This document shows, piece by piece, positions 1 to 7,862 of a stretch of DNA of 62,738 bases. Source of the DNA: Oscillospiraceae bacterium (GTDB taxonomy: Bacteria > Bacillota > Clostridia > Oscillospirales > Oscillospiraceae); the NCBI GenBank assembly GCA_022801715.1, contig JAAWSV010000010.1:1-62738 (forward strand), given 5' to 3'. The translations under genes were made by a program, and so were the position numbers. Within the stretch, counting starts at the first letter, position 1; every line of letters starts with the position of its first letter. The notes beneath the pieces were generated by a model. That model saw only the letters and a list, made by a program, of their open reading frames with translations. It did not search any database and was not told where the DNA came from.

Positions 1-1
1 T

Positions 2-36
2 TTCCAGTGTGGCATCATATGTGATGCCACATGGAA
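2..36. repeat. Near-perfect inverted repeat
   Basis: A 9-bp arm GTGGCATCA (9-17) pairs with TGATGCCAC (22-30), and the match extends outward through TTCCA/TGGAA. It sits at the left edge of an AT-rich mobile-element-like segment, beside the TGACGGCA repeat cluster. No T-tract follows, so a protein-binding or replication/transfer site is more likely than a terminator. Function unknown. Confidence 0.6.
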
Positions 37-37
37 G

Positions 38-201
38 TGACGGCACATGACGGCACTTCTGCCGTCACCTCTGTCGCGGGATGGGAATAGTGACGGCAAA
101 TAGGGCCATTTTTGCCGTCGCAGTTAATGTTGAGGTAGGCAGACGGCAAAATGCCGTCATAGCCGTTTTGGGATGGTTCGCGTGACGGCAATCTGCTGTC
201 A
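38..201. repeat. Cluster of TGACGGCA octamer repeats (iteron-like)
   Basis: TGACGGCA or its complement TGCCGTCA occurs in both orientations at 38-45, 48-55, 60-67, 91-98, 152-159 and 183-190. One-mismatch copies lie at 113-120, 141-148 and 194-201. Nine copies in about 165 bp is far above chance. The irregular spacing and mixed orientation look like binding sites for a replication, transfer or regulatory protein of the mobile element. A 77-codon ORF on the minus strand runs through the repeats but has no ribosome binding site, and I do not call it. Confidence 0.6.
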
Positions 202-329
202 CGCAAATTTGCCGTTTTTCTGAACAGCGTTCCTGCCCCTGACAACATCAGCGGCGTTGCCTCGCTCTCTCCCTGATGGAGATCGTGACGGAGTATCCCA
301 TTCAGACGGTCATTCAGTTGTCATGAGCA

Positions 330-416
330 AAAAAGAAGCCGGTACACAGACGCACCGACCCCAGCGGGAGCTTTCCTCTCGCTGGGGGTATTGTGTGGTT
401 GTCTATGTACCGGCTT
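330..416 (-). ncRNA. Nested hairpin with U-tract: attenuator or leader RNA
   Basis: On the minus strand an outer 11-bp stem (AAGCCGGTACA, 336-346, with 406-416) encloses an inner stem CCCCAGCG/CGCTGGGG (359-366 with 380-387). The outer stem is followed on the minus strand by CTTCTTTTTTG, as in an intrinsic terminator. A consensus promoter lies about 40 bp upstream, so the RNA is short and self-contained: either a leader controlling a gene left of the window or a small RNA. It matches no riboswitch class I can name. Confidence 0.55.
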
Positions 417-454
417 AAAGGCCGTATTCAGTTCGCCCATCAAATGGGAGTTTC

Positions 455-484
455 AGTTTAGCACATAGAACGGGCGTTTGTCAA
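455..484 (-). promoter_or_regulatory. Sigma-A promoter for the leader RNA
   Basis: On the minus strand the -35 is TTGACA (479-484, perfect) and the -10 is TAAACT (455-460), with an 18-bp spacer. It points into the attenuator hairpin at 330-416. Confidence 0.6.
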
Positions 485-512
485 TACAAATTTGAAAGAT
501 TTCGCAAAGCAG

Positions 513-715
513 AAAATATTACGTGGTTATCCCGTTCATTCAGCCCAATCAATAGCGCATACTTACGAGGTCATATACCAAATGCAGGGGTCGGTGGCCT
601 CGACGCCCCGTCATTTACCAGAGCGGGTATCTTAAACAGCGGACGTCGATGACGCTGGCGGCCCCTACAGCTATGCGGCTTTCATTGGCTGATTAAAAGG
701 GATAACCACAAAATA
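513..715. repeat. About 200-bp imperfect inverted-repeat element
   Basis: The left arm (about 513-549, containing GTGGTTATCCC at 523-533) is complementary to the right arm (about 684-715, containing GGGATAACCAC at 699-709). The match continues through CAGCC.AAT / ATTGG.CTG and ATATT outside the core. The arms flank about 135 bp with no ORF. It could be a MITE-like remnant or a site of the neighbouring mobile element. Confidence 0.45.
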
Positions 716-755
716 TCATTATCTGAAATAGTTTTAGTGTCAAAATGCAAATAGC

Positions 756-2504
756 CTATTGCGGCTCAATAGCAGATGTGAAAACATTCAGTTGAGACTG
801 AATTGTGTCCTGAACAGAGGCAAAAAGCCCAACTACCGTATCTGCCGCATTTTCAGATAGCTCTTTGCTCTTAAGCCCGTCCGTCAAAGCTATCTCCAAT
901 GGAGAACAAGACATAGGGAGAATGGATTTAATAACTGTTTTCCAGTTGCAAACCAATGCATCAAAATCAGAATTATCCCTAAATGCAAACGCCCAGTTAT
1001 CTCTAACTTTCTTTCCTATTACACCTTCCATACATTTTGAAACCGTGTAGAGGAATAGCATTTTAGCACCACGCTTGGCCAAATATTTATGTTGCTTTTC
1101 TTCGATAGCAGTGCGATTTTCCCCCTTTTGCTGCAGCTCCAATTTATATGAATCAATCGCACGAGCTAAAGAATATGTAAATATGATGTGTTTTGCTGTT
1201 AAATTTTCGGGGAAAATACTACTATACAGTTGATCGCTACTCCACAGGTCATTTTTGGAGTTATAAGCTGTGACGCAATCTCCATGAAATGCTAACAACG
1301 CCTGCGCAACGATATAAGGATCCAGAATCTCTTTGCTACGAGAAGGTCTAATATTGCCTCTGCGCCCACCGCTATAGTAGAGTTTCGTATAAGGTTCAAA
1401 TTCTGTTCTCAGCCTATTTTGCGTCTTATCATTACTCCTTAAATCAGACGGCAAAATTTCATTTTGTTTATTGTTGTTATTGATAATCTCGTCGATAATT
1501 TCTGCATCATTACAAACAATAAAACGAATTGGAACCCAAGCATCTTTAAGTGTGTCAACGCTACTTATTGCGCCAGTGGTCTGTGCCCCATTGATGATTG
1601 TAATACCAGAAATGGATAAGTGCTGTTCTTTTCCATCTTCATCTTCCGTAACAGAGTAGCTATTAACTAATGCTGTTACTCCATTGTTATAGGCCCAAAA
1701 ATTACATGGTTGTTGAGCAATAGTCTCCATTATGCCAAGATTTATTTTATTTTTCTTTTTCCCAGACCCCAAATAGGTTCTGGGATTTCCTGAGAACAAA
1801 TCATTCTTGTATGTTATGTATTGTTCTTTCAGCCATTTTGCAGAAACTGCTGTAATATACGCCTTCCACTTAGTTCCAATTATCTCAAAGCCTACTTTCG
1901 GAGTTTCCACTTCAAATGTACCAGTTACATTAATTTGCTTGCTTGATGCATTGTACCATTTCTCTATTGTTTCGTTACCAACCTCAAAAGCAAAAACCTC
2001 TGTTTCGCTGCCAGAGAAAAGACTTTTTAACAAAATTCTGGCACTTGTTTGCATGGCAGAGAGTTCTTCTGCAATTTGAGGATTATTTTGCTCATTTAGA
2101 TTGTGAACATACCAAAAATAAATGGTACCTATAGAATTGTTCTCAATGGACGATTGGAGTAATCTTACCTGCTCTCTGATTTGCTCAGGGACATCATCTG
2201 GATTTTGGGCAAATGCCCACGCAGCCGCAGTATTAAGATCACAAGCTTTATTCCCTGGCGCAAGATCCGTATCTTTCGGGGTTTGCTTCATGTATCCCTG
2301 AGCAATCACAGCAACACCTGCGTCCTGATCCACATAAATCAAATCGCATTTTTTGTCATTACCTCCATCAGTTAAGGCATCGCTTGCAATGGATATTATA
2401 TCTGAAATATCAAATCGGAGTTGTAAGGCATAAAGCATCAAAGCATTATTTCCATACCGAGATACTAAATCCGTTCTTGCTTGAAAATCTGCTATATAGT
2501 TCAC
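756..2504 (-). CDS. AIPR (abortive phage infection) family protein
   Basis: A predicted 582-aa soluble protein of the AIPR family (Pfam AIPR). The visible signatures are the central FWAYNNGVTALV segment followed by IINGAQTTGAI, the paired hallmark of the family. The N-terminal part has a GGNDKKCDLIYVD...VAVIAQGYMKQ stretch that resembles the PD-(D/E)xK-like region of AIPR proteins, although the usual Q-x-K appears as Q-G-Y here. The frame is open upstream into the endonuclease gene. I chose the GTG at 2504 because a GAGGGTG Shine-Dalgarno site sits 5 nt before it and it lies 16 nt after the endonuclease stop, consistent with an operon. The family is linked to phage abortive infection, but the mechanism is not established. 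It is the last gene of the methyltransferase-endonuclease-AIPR cassette. Confidence 0.8.
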   Translation of the reverse strand: MNYIADFQARTDLVSRYGNNALMLYALQLRFDISDIISIASDALTDGGNDKKCDLIYVDQDAGVAVIAQGYMKQTPKDTDLAPGNKACDLNTAAAWAFAQNPDDVPEQIREQVRLLQSSIENNSIGTIYFWYVHNLNEQNNPQIAEELSAMQTSARILLKSLFSGSETEVFAFEVGNETIEKWYNASSKQINVTGTFEVETPKVGFEIIGTKWKAYITAVSAKWLKEQYITYKNDLFSGNPRTYLGSGKKKNKINLGIMETIAQQPCNFWAYNNGVTALVNSYSVTEDEDGKEQHLSISGITIINGAQTTGAISSVDTLKDAWVPIRFIVCNDAEIIDEIINNNNKQNEILPSDLRSNDKTQNRLRTEFEPYTKLYYSGGRRGNIRPSRSKEILDPYIVAQALLAFHGDCVTAYNSKNDLWSSDQLYSSIFPENLTAKHIIFTYSLARAIDSYKLELQQKGENRTAIEEKQHKYLAKRGAKMLFLYTVSKCMEGVIGKKVRDNWAFAFRDNSDFDALVCNWKTVIKSILPMSCSPLEIALTDGLKSKELSENAADTVVGLFASVQDTIQSQLNVFTSAIEPQ

Positions 2505-2520
2505 ACTTTCACCCTCTATC

Positions 2521-4197
2521 TTAGTTTTTGTATTGTGACGATACCACTTGGGAAATTGCCGCTTTCCATGCAGGTGCTTCACACTCATAGCGATATTTTT
2601 CACACTCAGATATAAGATTAACAACTGCTTGGGGAGTAGCACAGCCAAACGCAAAGAGCGCCCTAAAAAAGGAGCTAAACTGTGCTAAAGTAAAAGGCAC
2701 AATATGAAGATCAAGTTTTTGGTCCGCTTTCGTGTACCATACACCAATACGGAAAGTCTCAGCAGTATTAGAATCAATCCGATTGGCAATAAACAACCCA
2801 TACACAGGCTTGTTATACTGTTGCATCAAATCAGCAACATGGCGACGGACAGGCTCACCTTCCATAGCCTCCTGCCGGGAACTCTCGGAAAGTGTAACTT
2901 CGATGACTACTACATAATCGTCAAACTCTGCAACTAAGTCTGGGCCATTTCCTGGCGCTGTGCTGACAGGCATAAAATCCTGGTCAATCTTGAAACGGCG
3001 AACCTCATAAGGTTTATTTGCCAGCGTATCAATAGCCAAGAACGCTCTCCAAAGGCTCCATTCTAAATAGGCAGGCGCTTCGGTTTTGGGAATGCGAATT
3101 TCTTCGTCCTCACTGATGCGCATACGTTCTTTGCGAGAGGCAATCAAATCCATGTAAGCGGCAATCTCCTGCCATTGATTAGCCTGCTGTGCCGCATAGG
3201 CTTCCTCTTTCTTTTCGGCAATCAATTCTTCGATTTCATAGCGTACTTGATTGATATGCGCCGGAGTGTCGAGGTCCTTACCCACGGTAGAGTAGGCAAT
3301 GCCATATTGCTGCATCTGTATCAGTAAGTCTGACAGAACTTGATTAGCAATGGCGGCGTTGTCAGTTGGAAGAGGCGTTCCATTGCATAGAGAGCAGTAT
3401 AATTCCAATAAAGGCTTGCGCGACAAAAGTTCCTTTGTCAATTCAACAGCTAAAGTTCGCTTTTCCGGAATTAAGGCAATGCCCTTGCCCTTTGACTGTA
3501 CCATACCTGTAGCTTTCAGATAACGCATATTCATGTCAGCATAATCCCGAAATGTGCTTGCAACTTTACCGATTTTTTCAGCGGCATGATCGTACTCGTT
3601 GCGGTCAAATACCCGTTTCCAATTGCTTGAGTTTCTTTTGCTCCGTAAATCAAGAATGCGATCAACGGTATCTGACAGCCCATCTACAGGAGTTGTTGTT
3701 TGGACAATCAGTGCCATCTCAATAAAATTTATAAATGCTTCTTCACCTCTGTTCTCCAACTCTAAAAGAATTGCCAATGTCCAGCACAAAGGGGAAAACA
3801 TCTGTTCATCATCAGTAAGGAAAAGTGGTGTTACCATGGAACGCAAATAACATTCTTGCATAGCAGCAACTGTTTCTGCCCGAACCAGATTCCATCCCGC
3901 TGGTGTAATCATATCGAGTTGCCCCAGATCAGTCTGGACAAAGCCCATACCACGTTTTATCTCTGGATAGATAAAGCCAAGTTTTCCCATTGCAGAACGC
4001 CATTTTCGACCAACGCTATGTGTGGCGTCTTCTCCGAGAGAAACCACTCCACATTGTCCTAATAGGCGGCGAAAAGCAATATCTCCATCGCCTCGGCGGA
4101 TATTACCTTGAATGGAGGACGCTGAGTATGCAGTAAGGCCATCTTTAATCCTCATTGCACTTCTCACCGATGTATTGCCAAGTTGCCAAAACTCCAC
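2521..4197 (-). CDS. AlwI-family type IIS restriction endonuclease
   Basis: A 558-aa protein of the AlwI restriction-endonuclease family, which cuts outside an asymmetric site. The diagnostic part is near residue 430: GPDLVAEFDDYVVVIEVTLSESS, then an EAMEGEPVRRHV block. This supplies the acidic D...E-x-T nuclease core of the family. The N-terminal two thirds is presumably the DNA-recognition part. It lies 13 nt after the methyltransferase stop and 16 nt before the AIPR start, so the three genes are almost certainly cotranscribed. Known family members read GGATC or GAGTC-like sites. The specificity of this enzyme cannot be read from sequence, but a GATC-containing site would suit its Dam-like partner. 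Confidence 0.85.
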   Translation of the reverse strand: MEFWQLGNTSVRSAMRIKDGLTAYSASSIQGNIRRGDGDIAFRRLLGQCGVVSLGEDATHSVGRKWRSAMGKLGFIYPEIKRGMGFVQTDLGQLDMITPAGWNLVRAETVAAMQECYLRSMVTPLFLTDDEQMFSPLCWTLAILLELENRGEEAFINFIEMALIVQTTTPVDGLSDTVDRILDLRSKRNSSNWKRVFDRNEYDHAAEKIGKVASTFRDYADMNMRYLKATGMVQSKGKGIALIPEKRTLAVELTKELLSRKPLLELYCSLCNGTPLPTDNAAIANQVLSDLLIQMQQYGIAYSTVGKDLDTPAHINQVRYEIEELIAEKKEEAYAAQQANQWQEIAAYMDLIASRKERMRISEDEEIRIPKTEAPAYLEWSLWRAFLAIDTLANKPYEVRRFKIDQDFMPVSTAPGNGPDLVAEFDDYVVVIEVTLSESSRQEAMEGEPVRRHVADLMQQYNKPVYGLFIANRIDSNTAETFRIGVWYTKADQKLDLHIVPFTLAQFSSFFRALFAFGCATPQAVVNLISECEKYRYECEAPAWKAAISQVVSSQYKN

Positions 4198-4210
4198 GAT
4201 TTACGCCTCC

Positions 4211-6106
4211 CTAATAGCCAACAAATAGATATTCCTGCACAGAATTCCTGTGTGTTCTTGCTTTGCTTTGATTTCCGAACGAATACTTATAGTTCACAGG
4301 AATGACTTCAACGTGTTTCTTATATTTCGACATAATCGCAACCATTTCATCCTGTGCAGGAAGACTGTTAGATGAATAGGAAACAATCAAGATGCTGCCA
4401 GCAAACTTTTTGAACAGCCGATCAAACGCATCTGCTGCTCCGTTGCGTGTAGAAAAGGGGGTCGGGTATGACTTGAACTTTTTTGTCAACGTATGCTGTT
4501 GAATCTCGATGCCCTGCCAATCTCTCGCTAAACCTTCAACAAAATGGTATCTGCGGACATACTCGTTATCAGAGAGCGGTGAATAATAGGGGGGATCTAT
4601 ATATACAAGATCAGCCTGTTCAACACGGAGTTCCATGGCATCACCGCGTTTCGCTCGATTTTGTTTTCCATTATCAAACACAGCTTTATTAATCGCATCA
4701 ACCGCTTCTAAGAACTGCTGAGCAAGTGATTTCTGCAAATCCTTTCGGCCATCGTTGTATCGTTCACCTGTATAAGTAAAAATGCCGCGAGGTCTCTTTT
4801 TGGTGCAGGCTCGGATAAGCGCAGCCATAGCAATCGCACGTTTGTATTGATCTTGAATTGTGGCAATATTGGTACGCAGTATATCAATCAAATCATTTTC
4901 TTCATCTTTGTAGTAAAGCCCTTGAAATGTTTCGGCAACGAAATGGTCGGATTCTTTGCGCTCTATTAGCAATTCTTTTGCCTCCTCTATAGGCAAGATA
5001 ACAGAATTGTTCTCAATCATGGCCTTTGCAAAGGTGGCAGACATAGCCATATAGTCGTTACTAATCACACTTTTGCCCTGGGCCTTAAACATATATCCAA
5101 CAATTCCGGAACCGGCAAATAGATCTATTACAGTATCAACTTTGAACTGTGAAGCAACCGACCAAATTTCCGAGAGCAACTTGCTTTTAGAGCCCATAAA
5201 ACGTGTGGGAGGATACGCTGCTACTTGTTTTGGCAACGGCTGCGGCATAAGTTTAATCAATGTTTTCTGCTTCGGGGGAATTGTGACGATTACATCTTCG
5301 CCTTTCCTGCTACTTCCACGGCAGGAAATGTAGCGTTTTGTAGCTACAACGTCAATTGTAAATTGCGAATATAATTCATGTACCATCGGATGATTGGAAT
5401 TTGTCAAAATAATGTGGCATCCGCGCTCATGCAACCGCGCGATGATTTTTGCCAGTTCAATATGATCTTCTTCATAAAATTGTTCTTTAGTATAGCGTTT
5501 GAAATCGGAATATTCCGAAACAGGTAAATATGGGGGGTCAAGAAAAATGAAGTCGCCTTCTTTTGTGTAATGTTCCAATACTAAGATGTAGTCGCCACAC
5601 AGAATCTCCGCTTTTTTCAGCGCATCGGAAGCTACGTACAGCGCATCCTGGTCGCAAATCTTTGGATTTTTGTATTTCCCATAGGGGACATTAAACTCCC
5701 CCTTTTTATTTACACGGTATAAGCCATTAAAGCATGTCCGATTCAAAAAGATGGTTCTTGCTGCAGCTTCCGCTTTGGGGAGGGCCTCCCACGTTTGGCT
5801 ACGAACATTATAAAACATCTCTTTTGTATTTTCATATTGCTTTAGGCATTGTATAACCTCATCCGGGAAATCAGCAACTTGACGGTACATATTGATAAGC
5901 TCTGGATTACTGTCAGATATGATTGCATTCTCAGGTTGTAATGCAAAGAATAGTGCCCCGCCACCGAAAAACGGCTCAATATAACGACCATAAGAGGATG
6001 GTACCTTGGGCAGAAGATCATTTAACATTTGTGTTTTTCCGCCAGCCCATTTCAAAATTGGCTTTGCAGGGACAATAGCTTGCTTCTTTATGGCCTGTTC
6101 TGCCAA
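4211..6106 (-). CDS. Fused double D12-class adenine-N6 DNA methyltransferase
   Basis: About 631 aa carrying two complete D12-class (Dam-like) methyltransferase units in tandem. The first has LKWAGGK, the SAM motif EPFFGGGAL and the catalytic FLDPPY. The second begins with RFMGSKSKLL, then DLFAGSGIVGY and YIDPPYYSP. Two modules in one chain are how type IIS systems (M.FokI is the known example) methylate both strands of an asymmetric site. The gene leads the operon that continues with the AlwI-family nuclease. The frame opens at a GTG (6115), but AGGGGGTGA lies 5 nt before a TTG at 6106, which I take as the start. The first module resembles GATC-specific enzymes more closely than the second does. 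Confidence 0.85.
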   Translation of the reverse strand: MAEQAIKKQAIVPAKPILKWAGGKTQMLNDLLPKVPSSYGRYIEPFFGGGALFFALQPENAIISDSNPELINMYRQVADFPDEVIQCLKQYENTKEMFYNVRSQTWEALPKAEAAARTIFLNRTCFNGLYRVNKKGEFNVPYGKYKNPKICDQDALYVASDALKKAEILCGDYILVLEHYTKEGDFIFLDPPYLPVSEYSDFKRYTKEQFYEEDHIELAKIIARLHERGCHIILTNSNHPMVHELYSQFTIDVVATKRYISCRGSSRKGEDVIVTIPPKQKTLIKLMPQPLPKQVAAYPPTRFMGSKSKLLSEIWSVASQFKVDTVIDLFAGSGIVGYMFKAQGKSVISNDYMAMSATFAKAMIENNSVILPIEEAKELLIERKESDHFVAETFQGLYYKDEENDLIDILRTNIATIQDQYKRAIAMAALIRACTKKRPRGIFTYTGERYNDGRKDLQKSLAQQFLEAVDAINKAVFDNGKQNRAKRGDAMELRVEQADLVYIDPPYYSPLSDNEYVRRYHFVEGLARDWQGIEIQQHTLTKKFKSYPTPFSTRNGAADAFDRLFKKFAGSILIVSYSSNSLPAQDEMVAIMSKYKKHVEVIPVNYKYSFGNQSKARTHRNSVQEYLFVGY

Positions 6107-6177
6107 GATATTCACCCCCTATTTTGCAATTCTTGTAAAACCATATCAAGCGTGTTGCCGCATATATCGACACTGCC

Positions 6178-6206
6178 AGTATATCACATGAGTATCTTTT
6201 CCGCAA
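6178..6206 (-). promoter_or_regulatory. Promoter of the restriction-modification operon
   Basis: On the minus strand TTGCGG (6201-6206) and TATACT (6178-6183) are spaced by 17 bp, about 70 bp upstream of the methyltransferase start. Confidence 0.5.
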
Positions 6207-6221
6207 TATGGCGTTAATCTT

Positions 6222-6275
6222 TAGAAAAATAAAAAGTGAAACCCATACGGCAGGCAAATTGCCCGCCGTATGGGC
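6222..6275 (-). terminator. Intrinsic terminator after tnpV
   Basis: A stem CCCATACGGC/GCCGTATGGG (6242-6251 with 6265-6274) is followed on the minus strand by a T-rich run (TTTCACTTTTTATTTTTC). It lies 14 bp downstream of the tnpV stop and separates it from the restriction-modification promoter. Confidence 0.75.
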
Positions 6276-6288
6276 AAACACTATTTAT

Positions 6289-6657
6289 CTACGTATATAT
6301 GATTTCTGCATTTATAATTTCTGTTGCTCGATCTCGGATATTGTTCATACGACCTACCCATTCCATCTGACTGTCGGTTTTAAGCTGTTCGGTGATACCC
6401 TCCTGTTCTGCCATCTGCTTTACAAGCTGAAAAAACATATCTTCCACCTGCTGGTCGATGTCAGCCAGCAGGATATCCAGCTTCCCACTAAGTAGCAAGG
6501 CATTGTAAAGGGCTTTCCTGTGCTCTCGTAGATACTGCCGCCTGCGCTGTCCCCAAATACCAGCGGGAACTCTTTCCGGTACAGTGAGATTTGGGAGAAA
6601 ATAATCTCCCTCTTGACGATAGGTTACACCCATTTGTTCAAATGTAGACTTTTCCAT
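6289..6657 (-). CDS. tnpV: TnpV family transposon-encoded protein
   Basis: A 122-aa protein matching the TnpV family carried by clostridial transposons and conjugative elements. The recognisable blocks are GDYFLPNLTVPE, IWGQRRRQYLREHR, SGKLDILLADIDQQ and the C-terminal QMEWVGRMNNIRDRATEII. The start is the ATG at 6657 with GGAGG 7 nt upstream; the ATG five codons earlier lacks one. TnpV has no established biochemical role. Its value here is contextual: it marks the 5.9-kb restriction-modification/AIPR block as mobile-element cargo next to the GC-rich chromosome that begins about 130 bp away. Confidence 0.88.
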   Translation of the reverse strand: MEKSTFEQMGVTYRQEGDYFLPNLTVPERVPAGIWGQRRRQYLREHRKALYNALLLSGKLDILLADIDQQVEDMFFQLVKQMAEQEGITEQLKTDSQMEWVGRMNNIRDRATEIINAEIIYT

Positions 6658-6788
6658 TATAATTACCTCCAAAATGTTGAATATCCCTGCAATTCAATCA
6701 CATTTGGCTGTCTACAAATAGTAAGAGAGAGATAACTTCCTTGCGTTACCTCTCCCTTATGTGCGGCCTCTCTTTTTTTACCCCCCCA

Positions 6789-7709
6789 TCAAAACCACAA
6801 ATCCAAATCCACATCCCCCTGAATCCCCGCCACGCTGCCGCTCTGCGAATACTGCCACAGATCGAAGTGGTAGTAAAAATCCGGTGCGGCGCCATACTCC
6901 GCCAGCCACAGCTCATAGTCCGTCAGCTGCCGCAGATCGTAGTGGAGATACCCCTGGGTCTGATTGAAATAGACCGCCGGCCGGTAGCCCGCGTCCTCAA
7001 CCCGCTTGCAGAAGGCGGCGGCGCAGCGGGTCAGTGTCTCCCCATCCAGACCGTCGGTGCGGGCCTCACTGCCATGGATCGGCTCCCAGTCAAAGGCGAT
7101 GGGGAGGGCGAGGGCCTGCCCGTCCAGCACGCTCAGCACGTAGTCCGCCTCCTCCTCCGCCTCCTCGGGGGTGATGGCCTGGGAGAAGAAGTAGACCCCC
7201 ACCTCCAACCCGGCCTCCAGCGCCCCCTGAAGGTTTTGCGCAAAGGTCTGGTCCAAAAACAGCCCGCCCTCGCTGTAGCCCCGATAGCCCAGACGGAGCA
7301 TGGCGAAGTCAACGCCGTCCCCGGCCACCGCCGTCCAGTCGATGTCGCCCTGATACTTGGACACATCAATTCCCGCCTTGGCCTGCCGCCCCTCCGCCTC
7401 ATAGGCGACCCGGCCCCGCTCATCCCTGAAAAACCCCTCCCGCTGGTAGGGGTTGAGGGGCATCCCCTCCAGCGGTGTCAGCAGCATGTCACCAAAGGGG
7501 AACGTCACCGGCTCCTCCGATGGAACATCGGGGGGCGCCTCCGGCTCCCCGGGCTCCCGCAGGACAAGGAACAGCGCCGCGCCGGCCATCACCAGTGATA
7601 GGACGGAGATCACCAGCGCCAGAACGCTCAGGCCGCCCCCCCGAACCGGCCCCGGCGTCCCTGCCGTTGTCCGCTCCTTCAGCTCCACCCCGGTCTGCCC
7701 ATCATACAT
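6789..7709 (-). CDS. Membrane-anchored GH25 lysozyme (muramidase)
   Basis: A 306-aa protein with a short cytoplasmic N-terminus, one membrane segment (about residues 27-50, LSVLALVISV...), a Pro/Glu-rich linker and a C-terminal glycoside hydrolase family 25 domain from about residue 110. The domain shows AGIDVSKYQGDIDW at its start, the catalytic FDWEP segment and the terminal DVDLDLWF. GH25 enzymes cleave the MurNAc-GlcNAc bond of peptidoglycan, so this one probably acts on its own wall from the outer membrane face. The start at 7709 follows GGGGAGGAAGG. A consensus promoter lies at 7742-7770. Confidence 0.85.
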   Translation of the reverse strand: MYDGQTGVELKERTTAGTPGPVRGGGLSVLALVISVLSLVMAGAALFLVLREPGEPEAPPDVPSEEPVTFPFGDMLLTPLEGMPLNPYQREGFFRDERGRVAYEAEGRQAKAGIDVSKYQGDIDWTAVAGDGVDFAMLRLGYRGYSEGGLFLDQTFAQNLQGALEAGLEVGVYFFSQAITPEEAEEEADYVLSVLDGQALALPIAFDWEPIHGSEARTDGLDGETLTRCAAAFCKRVEDAGYRPAVYFNQTQGYLHYDLRQLTDYELWLAEYGAAPDFYYHFDLWQYSQSGSVAGIQGDVDLDLWF

Positions 7710-7741
7710 GGTACCTTCCTCCCCATTCGACAATTTTCCCT

Positions 7742-7770
7742 ATCATACCACAAAACCGCCCGCGTTGCAA
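7742..7770 (-). promoter_or_regulatory. Promoter of the GH25 gene
   Basis: On the minus strand TTGCAA (7765-7770) and TATGAT (7742-7747) are 17 bp apart. Confidence 0.55.
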
Positions 7771-7794
7771 AAAAAATAGAGCCCCTGCAAGCCC

Positions 7795-7823
7795 TTTACA
7801 AAACATAAAAACTCCGCTATAAT
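7795..7823 (+). promoter_or_regulatory. Promoter of the SDR-GNAT operon
   Basis: TTTACA (7795-7800), a 17-bp spacer and TATAAT (7818-7823), 40 bp before the SDR start and divergent from the GH25 promoter. Confidence 0.65.
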
Positions 7824-7862
7824 GCCAACCATCTCCGATCTCAAAAAGGGGGCGTATTTTCC

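Larger units (their letters stand above)
202..755. other. Non-coding stretch at the end of the mobile element
   Basis: I see no convincing gene here. The stretch holds a leftward consensus promoter (455-484), a strong nested hairpin ending in a U-tract on the minus strand (335-416) and a long imperfect inverted repeat (513-715). The remaining sequence has short broken frames only. It separates the repeat cluster from the 3' end of the AIPR gene. Confidence 0.4.

Noticed and set aside
15-248. 77-codon minus-strand ORF in the TGACGGCA repeat region
   Set aside because: It runs through the repeats, has no ribosome binding site and its composition is explained by the octamers.
336-416. T-box or other known riboswitch in the leader hairpin
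   Set aside because: The T-box sequence and other class-specific motifs are absent; only the nested stem and U-tract are seen.
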